Assembly: GCA_941918925.1 (NCBI GenBank) | Contig: OW799233.1 | Location: 131,904,333-131,968,332, forward strand | Source of the DNA: Phyto melanocephala | Lineage: Eukaryota; Arthropoda; Insecta; Diptera; Rhinophoridae | DNA length: 64,000 bases | Direction of reading: 5' to 3' | Shown: positions 11,709-22,290 of the stretch, piece by piece | Position numbering within the stretch: the first letter of the stretch is position 1 | Layout: each line of letters begins with the position of its first letter | Notes under the pieces: generated by a model | The model's database searches: none | Seen by the model: only the letters and a program-made list of their open reading frames with translations | What the model was told of the DNA's origin: nothing | Made by a program: the position numbers and the translations under genes

Positions 11709-13149
11709 CCCATGTTCTGTAACTTTAGTGAGAACTTCTCGCATCGAAAAGTCATGAAACAAAATATCCCACCGTTTCTCGATGTGTGAGAAAAAAGTGT
11801 ATCTGTAACTCATGGCGAAAAATATCATTTATGATTACGTTGTTACGTTAGAGCTATCAAAAATTATACTTAATTATAAGAAGAAGAAGAAGAAGAAGAA
11901 AAAAAATAAACTTTAGAAGTGCGGAAATAATAATACATATAAAATTTAGAAAATAAAAGTGTTTAAAAAAATAGGTGCAGAAGAAAGAAATAAAATGTAC
12001 AATGCAGCTTTAGTTAGAGCACTTGGGGATGATGAAAGGAATATGTTGCGGATTCATCGCAAAAGGTTGTGCGATTCAACAGACTCTTTTGAAATGCCGG
12101 AGAATTGATTTAAGGAACTATATCGCTTAAGCAGATCATTAGCAATGATTCTGCTTGAAGGCACCTTTTATGAGAATACAAATTTGCCTTCACTTTCCAA
12201 GACATTGGTAACATTGTTTCCTTTTGATGATAAACATAATGATGTTGGTGGTGTATTTAGGATTTTTGTTTAGGACACACGACATACAAATTAAACAATT
12301 TGGTTAAACAATAAACACTTTTTGTAAATATTTAAGGTCTAAATAAAAAAGGAATAAAAAAATTATAAAAATTATTTCGAAATTGAAATAAAAAAAAATA
12401 AATGAAAAGAATTTAGCAATTTTATTTAGTTAGTTAGTTTTTTTAAACTTTAAATGACTTTGATGATTGTAAAAATATAATCAATATAAAATAAAATCTA
12501 TCTTTTTTAGAAATATAAAAACTTTTGTAAATTAAACAAAGATAGTTACCATAAATTATTTCCCGTAGTAAGAAAATTTATAACCTCAAATTTAAAGTAA
12601 TTAATTTTTCATTTCCTAATTTCTTTCTTTTACATACATAAAAGTTTAAAGCACAAAAAAAACATTATTTCAATTACAAAATATTTTATAGAAGGTTCGA
12701 TAGTTTAAACTCGATATCTAATTTTCCTTTTTGTTGCTTTGAAACCCGCATAATTTTCTTAACGATAACAAATTTATAATATTAATACATACATATGTAT
12801 GCATTAATAATAAAAAAAAAACATTTAAACTTTACATTTTCCATGTTTTTGTCACTGATTTTTGACTTTTTATATTTCTTGGCTCAAAGTTTTTGCAATC
12901 TCGCGGTCTTTTTGTTTGTGACTTATTTTGACAGTTCAAAGTGAGAAGTTCTCGCCTGAAAACTTTACAGAAACACTTTTTTTATGGCTTACGAGTATTT
13001 TTCTTACATGACAGGTATTTCTCGCATGAATAGTTACAGAAACAGTACAGTGAGAAAAAACAGCTGTTTGTTTCGATTTGTTGTATTTCTTTACCAATTT
13101 ACATGTTTCAAGTGAAAAGTTTCTCGTAGCGAGAGTTACAGAACATGGG
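11709..13149 (+). mobile_element. PIF/Harbinger-like DNA transposon, deleted
   Basis: Inverted termini CCCATGTTCTGTAACT (11709-11724 and, reversed, 13134-13149) bound a 1.44-kb element. Subterminal blocks repeat TTCTCGCAT, GTGAGAA and GTTACAGAAAC at both sides. It encodes a transposase N-terminal relic (11995-12273). It sits inside a mini-me-like element, whose sequence resumes beyond it. I could not fix the expected 3-bp target duplication. An (AAG)n run is at about 11878-11901. Confidence 0.75.
11995..12273 (+). pseudogene. Harbinger-type transposase N-terminal fragment
   Basis: Ninety-two codons with one in-frame stop (TGA after EMPEN). The translation runs RLCDSTDSFEMPEN, stop, FKELYRLSRSLAMILLEG, then LPSLSKTLVTLFPF. 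It resembles the N-terminal region of HARBI1/PIF-type nucleases, where a 'R(D/N)xSDPFxLPexxFxxLYRLSK' block precedes the catalytic domain. It ends at TAG (12271-12273) before any catalytic DDE residue, so most of the nuclease is deleted. Assignment rests on this block plus the flanking TIRs and is inference from family knowledge. Confidence 0.65.
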
Positions 13150-13966
13150 CACTGGTCTTATTTTATGGCGATCTAGCTATATAAGTACGTCCGTCTATCC
13201 ATTTGTCCGTCTGTTAAAAGCACGATAGAGCTCGAACCGAAAAAGCTTGGGGGCTCAACTTTTGCCAAAATATTTCTTATACACAAGGCTTGTCTGTATA
13301 AACCTAAATTGTAATATTAGGGAGAGAGTTATAGCTCGTACTACAAGAGTAGGTCATAAAAAACGTCGAATAAAATCCAATTGTGTCCAAACGAGTTAAC
13401 GTAGAGTCATGAAACTTCGAATATACATATATTTCCTAAGTAAAAACAATTATTTCCCCTAAAAATTCCTTAAATCTATGCATTAGGAAAGGAGTTATAG
13501 ATCAAAATGTACGAAAATTTATACCGCACAGTGTATTTTTCGGTACATTCAAAATTTAAAACATAATGAAACTGAGTAAATTAGATGTATGATTCTGAAA
13601 TTTTGATATCATTGCTTTTTGGTCAAACGCTTTGTACTAACGGAAAATAAATGTTACACGCCCACCTTCAATTAATTTTTCAATGTTTTTAGACGAATAA
13701 AGGACTTTATTGAAATATCTAACTTGTACTTATTAACATAAACTTTATGAACACGCCTACTTTAATGCCTAATTTTATTGAAAGACTAAATTTACGAAAA
13801 TATTTTACTAGCATGTAGAAAAGTTATACAAAGAAAGTGATAAATTTTTTTTCCATAGCGATTACAGTTAATAACAAAATAATAAATTCTGAGCTACAAA
13901 AGTACACAAAATTGGTAGTGGATATAAAAGATTCCGCACAGCCGAATATAGTGCTCTTACGTGTTT

Positions 13967-15258
13967 TATCAATTATTTTTTTTAAGTTTTCAGTAAATCT
14001 TTTGTTATTGCAACTCATAACAATAAAATTAAAAAAAAAACTTTGAAATAAAATTAATCATTTAATTTGCCTAAAATGTTCTATAAATAAGAGTTTTAAG
14101 GAAAATATATTTATTTCATGTTTTGAAAAAAAAAATAATAACAAAAACTGAATTTATACAAAATTAAGTAAAAAATTGATCTAAAATTTATTAATCTTGT
14201 TGACTAAATAAGTATGTTTGTTTTAAAGATTTCTGTTTTGTTCAATTTATTTTTTGTTTTGTTCTACGACTTTATGTACAAAATATGTACAACTTTACTT
14301 ATTATGCATCATATCACAAGTTCAAGACCACAAGTTACTTACATTTAAAAAAAATTTTATTGTTTAAACCACTATTGTTCTAAACTGGGATAAATTTCAA
14401 TTATAAAATAATTGTCTGCAAAAGCTTAAGTTTTATGAGGGTATGTTTGAAGAAAAGTTACCAAAAAGCAACAGAAAGACAGATAGAAAGACACAGCCAA
14501 CTTACGAAATGAAAGCAAAACTAATCCCAGTTGATAAATTCCCTTTACAGACACATTATTCTTATTGTTTGACGGTAATGAGATGTGTGAACTTTATTAA
14601 ATAGTTAGAAACACATAGAAGAGATACTTCGTCCCAGCGTTCTTTGCTTGATACTTTGTGCAAAACGCAAAACTTTTTAAGGTTTTCTAAGGGGAAAGCT
14701 ATTAACTCCGAAATGTTAGAAGAATATCTATTGGGTTATAGTATCCCAAAGTAAAACTGATAAAATATGCATTTTTGTTGGCATGTTTTTGTGCTAAAAT
14801 ATTTACGCTTTAATACTAGTGAGTTATCTACGGCTGACTAATATCGACTAGACATTCAACTAGTTCCATAAACTACAGGGTGAATGAAACTGTACGTAAG
14901 TCTGCAGAAGACTGCACACATATTAAGATAAGAATACAAATTAAAATAAAATAAAGATACATATGTATTTATGTGTGTATCTATAAATGTAACGCAAGCA
15001 CGTATATAAAAACGCTTTTATATAATTTGATAAAAACTAATAAACCTTTTGATTTAGCTCAACCCTCTCTTCCAGCTCATGAAATAGAATTTTCACACTT
15101 TTACATAGAGTTCAACTTTCCATCCACAAGACCATAGTTTTCCCAACGAGTGGTGTGGGCGAAAGATACCCAAGAACATCAAAATGAAAAGTAAATAAAT
15201 GAATAAATTTTAGAGCAAAAATAGTACAAGAAAACCGAAAATATATGAATGAAAAAAT
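13967..15258. other. Non-coding AT-rich stretch
   Basis: No TIR pair, coding similarity or RNA gene seen. The short ORF on the minus strand at 13824-14018 overlaps the end of the preceding mini-me-like element and is not a gene. A CAGGGTGAATGAAACTGTACG motif at about 14877 has no visible partner. Confidence 0.5.
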
Positions 15259-16064
15259 AAGTAAGAGTGCTATATTCGGCCGTGCCGCATCTTATATACC
15301 CTTCACAACGTGCAGTCATGCAATAACAGTAGGTTGTATTACCATTCATCTCATATTAAATACGTACATACATATCAAAAACATACATATAAAAAAACAA
15401 CCCATTGTTAAATTAAAAATTTACGTATGTGTGTTGAAAAAAAAAATAATAAAAAAGTTTTAAAAAAAATTTAAAAAAAAATTAAAAAAAAATAATTTAA
15501 AAAAATAATAAAAATATAAATAATAAATAAAAAATAAAAAAAAATTAAAAAAAAATTTTAAAAAATTAATAATAAAAATATAAATAATATATTAAATAAA
15601 AAATAAAAAAAATTAAAAAAAAAATAATTTAAAAAAATAAAAAAATTTTTTTTGGCTCAGCTGGGATTCCATGACACGTTTTCTCTAACCAGTATACACG
15701 TTTATATGTATGTATGTTGTTGTTGTAATGTTGTTTTTGTGAAAAAAAATCGAGATGGTCGTGGGTTTTTGGTCATATCTCAGTTGTTTATGTACCGATG
15801 TTTCTGATTTTTAATACCGATCTACTCTCGAATATTTCTGATATTTTAATACCTCACCCGGGTCCAATCGATTTCGGGGGGCTTCAAAAAGTTGATTTCA
15901 ACATACACACGGACAGACGGTCAGACTGACAGAGCTTACTCGACTCCCCTATTCATAAGCTTTCAGAAAATATATACTTTATGGGGTCGGAAATGAAAGT
16001 TGTAGAAATTTCACTCGGAATGACAAACCTATATATACCCTATTTCACTGTGTGAAGGGTATAA
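15259..16064 (-). mobile_element. Mini-me-like element, copy A
   Basis: Read on the minus strand it starts TATACCCTTCACACAGTGAAA, a stem-loop, then GTTTGTCATTCCGAGTG, the core CCGACCCCATAAAGTATAT, a short GTCY tract, the block GAAATCAACTTTTTGAAGCC, an A/T-rich simple region (about 15460-15650) and the terminal hairpin with TATAGCACTCTTAC (here ATGCGGCACGGCCGAAT). The structure matches described dipteran mini-me elements (TA- and GTCY-type proto-microsatellites around a conserved core). Non-coding. Confidence 0.8.
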
Positions 16065-16799
16065 AAAAAAGTAAAAAGACATGAAGAAGAGATGAGCAGG
16101 GATGGCATCAGGAAATTTAAAATTGTACCAAATAGCTGGACCTTAATTGTACTAAAACACCCCTTTCTCTAATAATTTTATTTTTATTTCGATTTATTAG
16201 GAGCATAAAATGGTACAAAAAGTTTCGATTGCACTATAATATTAAAAAAAACAATTTAGTATTGAATATGTATAAATTGTTAACATATAATGAAAATTGA
16301 GGTACTACGTACATACTAGCTTTTGAATCAATTTCGAGATCTAAATTACAATATTGATAATTACCTTCTTGATATATTTATATCATAACAATTGCAAGTT
16401 TGTGAATTTATGTCCTATGTTTGGATTAAGCCACAAAGTGTTGCAGTTTGTTGTTTGGCTTCTCTCTTTGGTTTCAATATATATTTAGGTAAGACAAGAT
16501 TCTTTCCACATTTGCTGGTCAATGTGCAACTGACAGCATTTCTCTTACATTTTTTGTTGTGGAAACATGAATTCATTGACATTATTTTTTATTTTAGAAA
16601 CTTTTGCCCAGAAATCACTTATATTTGAATCTTTGTAAGATTTAAATTCTTCAACATTCGCAACAATGATAAGTTGCCATTAGGGATGCCAATCACAAAA
16701 TTCAGATCCCGAAAATCCCGGTAAATTCCAAGGTTGTCTAAATATGGATTATTTATATAATAATTAATAATTTCTTTTTATTTTCGAACTTTTTTTTAA

Positions 16800-17370
16800 T
16801 ATTTAAACTAATTTTCAGGCTTGAGTTCAATTTTAAAAAAATTCTTGTTTTACAAAGAATTTTTTAATAATGTGATAATGAAAGAATAATCTGGAAAATT
16901 ATGTTTTACCCACACTAGCCGAGTGGAATGCTTTTTCGAAACTAGCTACAATTTCTTCATCAGCACTTTTTGATCGGTGATTACGTGTTGGTTGCAAATA
17001 TCATCTATTTAACTTCCGGGTTTTAAAGTTAATTGAATTCGAAATTTACCAACAGCAAACCTTTTTCTTTTATTTATCACTATCTTTCTATTATCACTAG
17101 TTTTGTCCGGCTCTAGCCACCAGTTAGGTAGCGATAAGAACAGATGATTGTTTTTTTAGTAACAAACAATGTTTATATATTTCTTGTTGGGCTAGTAGTC
17201 AACAGAATGTTGGTTGACCAACAGTGAACGTGAATATATGCACCGTGCCCTGTGATTTTGTAATATTTAATTTCTATTTATTGTCAAACTTTTTTATTAT
17301 TATTTAAACTAATATTCAATTTGTTTTTTTTTTTTAAATAAAAATGTTTACAATTTGAACTCAAACCTGT
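16800..17370. mobile_element. Diverged fragment of the 21733-22290 inverted-repeat element
   Basis: Shares, in inverse orientation, GCCGAGTGGAATGC, TTTCGAAACTAGCTAC, TCATCAGCACT and TTTGATCGG with the spacer of 21733-22290. Its edges carry inverted AGGCTTGAGTTCAATTTT (left) and TTTGAACTCAAACCTG (right). It interrupts the hAT transposase region, so it is a third nested layer. Confidence 0.6.
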
Positions 17371-17399
17371 TTAAAAATTTGAATATTATAGTTTAAAGG

Positions 17400-17780
17400 T
17401 AATTTTGGTGTATCCACTGTCCAGTGCAATAGTAGGCTTCATAACAGACGGAGCATCGACAATACTGAAAAACTGAAAAATTATTGCACCCAAGCAGCAA
17501 CTATCTTTTACACATGAAATTTTTCTGGCAATTATTAATGTTTTTAACAACGCTTTTAGTTGTGCAAGTGACAATGAAGCATCTTCATTAGATGATGATA
17601 ACGAAAAAAAATATGACTTTATTGAGTTTTGGGTTATTGAAACAAATAACGATCTTACTGATAAATTTTAAAATAAAGTACTCATCGAAAAAGTCATAAG
17701 AACTTCGAAACAACAAAAAATTAGATTTTACAAAAATATGTTTCAGAAGAAAAATGAAAAGAACTGAAACTTATTTTCGA
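17400..17780 (+). pseudogene. hAT transposase fragment
   Basis: Readable pieces in shifting plus-strand frames include IVGFITDGASTILKN, which corresponds to the conserved '(I/V)TDGAxNM' block around a catalytic aspartate of hAT transposases, then HEIFLAIINVF (the 'CxAHxLxLAI' region with Cys lost), and SCASDNEASSLDDDNEKKYDF. A Lys-rich piece, EKVIRTSKQQKIRFYKNM, resembles the following helix (…KxSxKxxxxL). Many stops intervene. More relic sequence may reach 18250. The context is inside a TIR pair with 8-bp duplications, which supports the assignment. Confidence 0.6.
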
Positions 17781-18687
17781 TTGCAAAACAAACTGGAATA
17801 AATTTTTTGAGATGTGCAAACGATTTTCTGAATTAAAAATACCTATTAAAATTTAAAAAGTATTAATAATTTAAAAATTACCACAAATAAATGATAAAAA
17901 ATTTGCTATACTAAAAACAAATAATAGTTATTTTAAACCTAGTTAATGTAACAGTTGAAGCCATTTACTGCAGTTATATGTAGGATAATGACATATATAA
18001 ATCTATGTATATAAAACCGATGCTTCATTCTCACTTATGCTCACATACATTTCAAAAAATGATTGCAAATTAAGTGATGAACTGAGAAAAGGTTTTTCCA
18101 ACTGAATACAAGAAAGAAGAACAGCTTACTCTATACTTATCAACAAAAATCCAAAACTAAAATGGGATTTAGATAATTTATATAAAAAGTTAATATCTCA
18201 ATTTCAAAGTAATGAAACAGTTTGTCTGCATAAAATTTGGATTTATCATTATTTGAAGATAACACTGTCGATTAAAATTTTTCTACATTAAAAAAATTAA
18301 ATAAAGTGATCGACATATGCAAAAGTCCTACAAAAGTTCAAATTATTTGAAAAAATTATTGGAAAAAAATAGATCTTTTTATTTCTATTGTTATTTTGTT
18401 AAAAAAAAATAATTTAAAATTATTTTATTTTATTATGTTTTCATTGCATACATATAAATAATAAATCCCAAAATCACGAAAAATCCCAGGATCCCAAAAA
18501 AATTTTAAAATCCCGAACCCCATGGTTCGCAAACTCAGTCCTGCTTGGCATCCCTAGTTTCCATATGAAATAACTAAAACTGTCCAGATTCCTTAATTGT
18601 ACTAAATAAGCCACTGTTGTACCATTGTACTTCTTGAGTTAAAATAGTACTAAAAAAAGTACAATTTTACCAATCTTGCCATCCCTG

Positions 18688-20870
18688 GTTAAAAGTAAAT
18701 AGAACTTTAATCGCATTCATGGGACACAAATGCATATACACAGCAAACTATCATTCATCATACGCTAGAAGCCCTTGTCGACAAACGATTTATTATTTTA
18801 TTGTAGTGTCGTTTTCTTCACTTTATTCATACTCCATCATTTTAATAATGCGAATTTGTTGCATTAAGAAAAAATGGTGTGATGAGAGAGTGAGAGTGGA
18901 AGAAAGTGTGTATAAATAAGTATATGACAATGATGACAAAAAATATAACTGAATATCGCTGAAGGTATCAAAAGCATTCAACTGATGCTGCTTTTGAAGA
19001 TGGCAATGGATTGTAGAGGGCACGAAAAAATACGAGGGTTTATTTTTATTCTAATTTGTTATAGTTTTTAATTCAGTATTTGGTTAATAGAGAATATTTT
19101 AAATATGAAAAATTTTCTTAAAAGCAAATGTATGACCAAAGTTGTTATTATTGTGCAACACATAGGGCCATTATCACAGCCTTGGCCATTGCCAAAACTA
19201 AACTTTTTGTGTTCGATAAGTGATGCCATTGCTGGAAAGAGTTTTAACCGTTATGCTGCGCAAGCATACGTTTATTAAGCAATCACTTTCTTTTGGTTAT
19301 GTCAGGTAACCAAAATTTAATTGATATCTACGTTTATAGTTATAGGTATGCGTATTATGGCTTGTCAGTATGATATCGTTTTGGAATAAAGTGCTGGCTC
19401 TATAAAGCAAATTTGTGGGCCTACACTGCATATATCGTTTTCAGTTGCCGTTACGAGACCTATGGTGTCCACGTGTAATGATTATCTAACTATAAATTGC
19501 TAGGAGGCATAGATTTGCTGCGATATAATGAATTGTTTTCTTGACATTTTATCTAAGCTTAAAGGACACGTGTCCAGCTCTAATTTATTTAAAAAAATAT
19601 TGTTCTGTTGTGTAAATGTTTGGTTTGTATTGGGACTATTAGTTCGAAATAGCTTTTTACTAATTGTTGATTGGGACATATTTAAAGATTGTTGTTTTGT
19701 TTATATTATTGCTACTTGGCAGCAGTTGTGGGTGCATGTTATTTGTAGCAGGTATACCCATTATGTAGGTTATTAATCTTCCATTACTCCTTATGTTAAG
19801 GGATTAAATTCCATAATTTTATTAATAGTAGGAAAATGAAAACAGTGACCCATTGCTGAAGGGCTACATAAAACTAAGTAACAGTAAAATCATGCAACTG
19901 ACCAATTAAGTGAAATATTTAATTAAGGGTTCACAAGCCCTTAAAAGCTACGTATCACAACAACTAGTTAACGATAGTAGTTTCGGTTAAAAAGACTTTT
20001 CTTGTGGTTTAATTGGTTTATTAGTTAAGTGTTTTGATGACCCTATAGAGACTTTTCATGCATTTTAGTGATTACAACTACCTTATTACATTCGTTAGAT
20101 TCAATGTAAAAATGTGTTAATAATATCTTTCGTTTCGACGCTATCAGCCATTTACATATCAAATGAGTGCAGGAAGAAGGGTGTTGTTATTTACAAGTAA
20201 TCTCATTAAATTTTAAATATTAAGTGTAAATTACTCCCTCATTATTAAATATATAGTTCCACAAATATGTATTTTTTCTTAATAATAAAAATATTGAAGA
20301 ACAGAACTAAACTGAAATAGATTTACGTTGGAGCACAATAAAGCTGAATCAGTACAAAGATCAAATAAAACATCAAAACGGAAATAGAACATTAAAAATA
20401 TGTTTGAATGTTTTGATTGTATCTCCTGACAAATGAAAAAGAAAATTGAACTTTCCATGTTCTGGATTAGGATGAGTTTACATGTACTGAAAAAATCGCT
20501 TATGAGAAACTGTTTTCGCTTTAAACTGTCGTAAATATAATTATTTAGTAACACTACTTACACTATTATTTTTATTTTATTTTATTTTTTATATGTATTT
20601 TGTGTGTGCTCTATTGTACTCGTTGTTTTTGCCTAATATTTACCGTTTCTTTATATCATTGTCGCTTTTTATCTTAATATTCTTCTTGGTTTAAAAATGC
20701 AACAAGTTGTAGAGAAAAACCTTCCAAATGATAATTAATTTATTTTCGTGAGAGTAATTTTTATTTTGTTATTTATGTTAACACTGCAATAAAGTGATTG
20801 GAAGAAGTCTCAAATAAAACACAAAACTTTTAGAACATTTTACTCAGCTCTTTAGTATGTTAAAGGTGGT
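18688..20870. other. Non-coding, possibly single-copy stretch
   Basis: No transposon termini or coding similarity recognised. Composition is more balanced around 19130-19560 than in the neighbouring repeats. ORFs at 18719-18919, 19528-19776 and 20279-20554 (minus) are short, lack recognised domains, and overlap or oppose other ORFs without coding signature. Confidence 0.5.
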
Positions 20871-20872
20871 CA

Positions 20873-21457
20873 AATATTAAGGGCCGATGTTGAGTGTAAA
20901 CCATACCTAAACGTCAAGTTTTTTTTCTGCATTTCATTCGACATTTCTCAGTTTCAGACTAACTCAATTTGAACCATGAAAAGATACACAATCGAGTAAT
21001 GCGTTAAAGTTATTCAGGCTTATTATGAAAGCGGGCGTTCAAATCAAAATGCATTTCGTGCACTTCGTGATTCTTTTGGTCAACATAATCGTTCAAATTC
21101 GTCCACAGTCGGGAGAATTGTGAAAAATATTTAAATTTTAGCAAAACACGTCTGTATGAAATGTGAAAACATCTGTGAATGCCTTTTCAGTTCGTTGAAC
21201 GGAAAATATTGCTGTTTTTCGCAGTCAACCTCGACTCATTATCGTGCCCAAAAGTTTAATATCAATATTTTTATTGAAAATTTGGACATCGCTTGGAGGT
21301 GTTCTGCCGAGGTTGCGACGGCCATTTGGCCGATATTTGCTTCCATACATAATTGAATAATATCAATATCATCATAATAAAAATAAATAATAATAATTTT
21401 CTAAATAATTTGTGTGTTATTTAAAATCAACATCGGCCTTAAAATTTAACCACCATT
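20873..21457 (+). mobile_element. Internally deleted mariner element
   Basis: The termini AAGGTGGTCAAATATTAAGG (left) and, reversed, AATGGTGGTTAAATTTTAAG (right) both continue into GGCCGATGTTGA, with TA on each side (20871-20872, 21458-21459). Only the two ends of the transposase gene are left. The same terminus marks the mariner at 60940-61825. At 585 bp it is a MITE-like derivative of a ~1.3-kb element. Confidence 0.85.
20976..21353 (+). pseudogene. Mariner transposase remnants: N-terminal HTH and C-terminal tail
   Basis: From ATG at 20976 the frame reads MKRYTIE, stop, CVKVIQAYYESGRSNQNAF and RALRDSFGQHNRSNSSTVGR, the first DNA-binding helix-turn-helix of mariner-type transposases. After about 21150 the catalytic region is missing. 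A C-terminal piece, VFCRGCDGHLADICFHT followed by a stop (about 21298-21353), matches the usual ending '(C)RxRGGHLxDIIFxT'. The three catalytic aspartates are absent. Confidence 0.8.
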
Positions 21458-21593
21458 TACTTCCTTATATGTAGTCCATGCATTTGGTTTTTAGTAACAA
21501 AAAGTAACAGAAATTTTTCTATTTAAAATTTTAGTTTAACGATAACTTTAAATGTCCTTTTTGTATAAATAAAATAAATTAAAACAAAATGAA

Positions 21594-21625
21594 TATACCC
21601 CCACCATTTTTTGGTGGCGGGTATA
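21594..21625. repeat. Perfect short hairpin, mini-me-like 5' stem
   Basis: TATACCCCCACC and GGTGGCGGGTATA flank an ATTTTTT loop. The form matches the 5' stem-loop of mini-me-like elements, but the expected GTCATTCCG block does not follow. It is probably a remnant or an independent hairpin. Confidence 0.4.
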
Positions 21626-21732
21626 AGAATAGAAATATTGTTTTAGTTTATTTTATTTTTGACAATGTAACGTATCAATTTTTATTTATTATAATTAATA
21701 AAATTCCATTGTATTATAAATATTTGATAAAT

Positions 21733-22290
21733 AGATTAAATTATATTTCTAAACAGGCTCAAGTTCATTTTTTAAATTTTTCACTTTTATATGAAGAAAT
21801 TAAACGATCATATGAACCGGTCAGTACCAACATTCTGTTAAATAACTGACTAGGCAAAAACAATAATGATTGATATAAGGGGAAATGTTGTGAATACAAC
21901 AACCATGCTTTCATTACCATCAGACTGATGGTTAAAAGCAACAACAAAGTGTGATAAGTAAAAAGAATAACAAAATGTGGAGAAAGCTTAGTTGTGGTAA
22001 ATTTCGTTCTCACTCACTATAGTATATATGAATAAGTATGATATGTTTGATTTACAGAATCAATTTCATATATACTTGTGAGTTAAATAGATGATATTCC
22101 GATCAAAGAGTGCTGATGATGAAACCGTAGCTGGTTTCGAAAATGCATTCCACTCGGCTAGTGTCGGGATAAAAACTTACTTTTCCAAGTTTATTCTTTC
22201 ATTATCACAAATTAAAAATTTAATTTCTTCATATAAAAGTGAAAAATTTAAAAAATGAACTTGAGCCTGTTTAGAAATATAATTTAATCT
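21733..22290. mobile_element. Element with perfect 71-bp inverted repeats
   Basis: The arms at 21733-21803 and 22220-22290 are exact reverse complements by my reading, starting AGATTAAATTATATTTCTAA and containing AACAGGCTCAAGTTCATTTT. The spacer is 416 bp and includes CGATCAAAGAGTGCTGATG and GCATTCCACTCGGCTAGTG. Relatives are at 16800-17370 and possibly 56986-57020. The direct repeat ATATTTGATAAAT adjoins the left arm (21719-21731) and recurs at about 22320, 29 bp past the right arm. No coding sequence was recognised. Confidence 0.65.

Larger units (their letters stand above)
11644..13966 (+). mobile_element. Mini-me-like element (diverged) split by a Harbinger transposon
   Basis: The left end TATACCCACCAC and core 'CCACATAAAGTACATATTTTCTGA' precede the insertion at 11709. 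After 13149 the element resumes with GGCGATCTAGCTATATAAG, then a short GTCY tract (GTCCGTCTATCC, GTCCGTCTG), and ends in the hairpin TTCCGCACAGCCGAA plus TATAGTGCTCTTACGTGTT (about 13930-13966). The order of core, GTCY tract and terminal hairpin is that of the other copies in this window. The interior after the GTCY tract differs from theirs, so this is a separate subfamily. Confidence 0.7.
16681..18556 (+). mobile_element. Inner hAT transposon (TAGGGATGCCAA termini)
   Basis: The left terminus TAGGGATGCCAA and right terminus TTGGCATCCCTA are inverted. Eight-bp flanks GTTGCCAT (16673-16680) and GTTTCCAT (18557-18564) agree at 7 of 8 positions, as expected of a hAT target duplication. Subterminal repeats of AATCCCG/GATCCC type occur at both ends (16705-16725, 18470-18520). 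It carries a degraded transposase (17400-17780) and lies wholly within the outer hAT. Confidence 0.8.
16097..18687. mobile_element. Outer hAT-type element (CAGGGATGGCA termini)
   Basis: The left end CAGGGATGGCATCAGG and right end CTTGCCATCCCTG are inverted. Subterminal blocks AATTGTAC, CCTTAATTGTACTAAA and GTCCAG/CTGGAC recur on both sides (16130-16160 and 18580-18670). CAGGGATGGCA is a hAT-style terminus. The flanking octamers differ, so the duplication has decayed or the ends are misplaced. It contains the second hAT at 16681-18556. Confidence 0.6.

Noticed and set aside
16089..18695. Target duplication for the outer hAT element
   Set aside because: Flanking octamers GAGATGAG and GTTAAAAG do not match.
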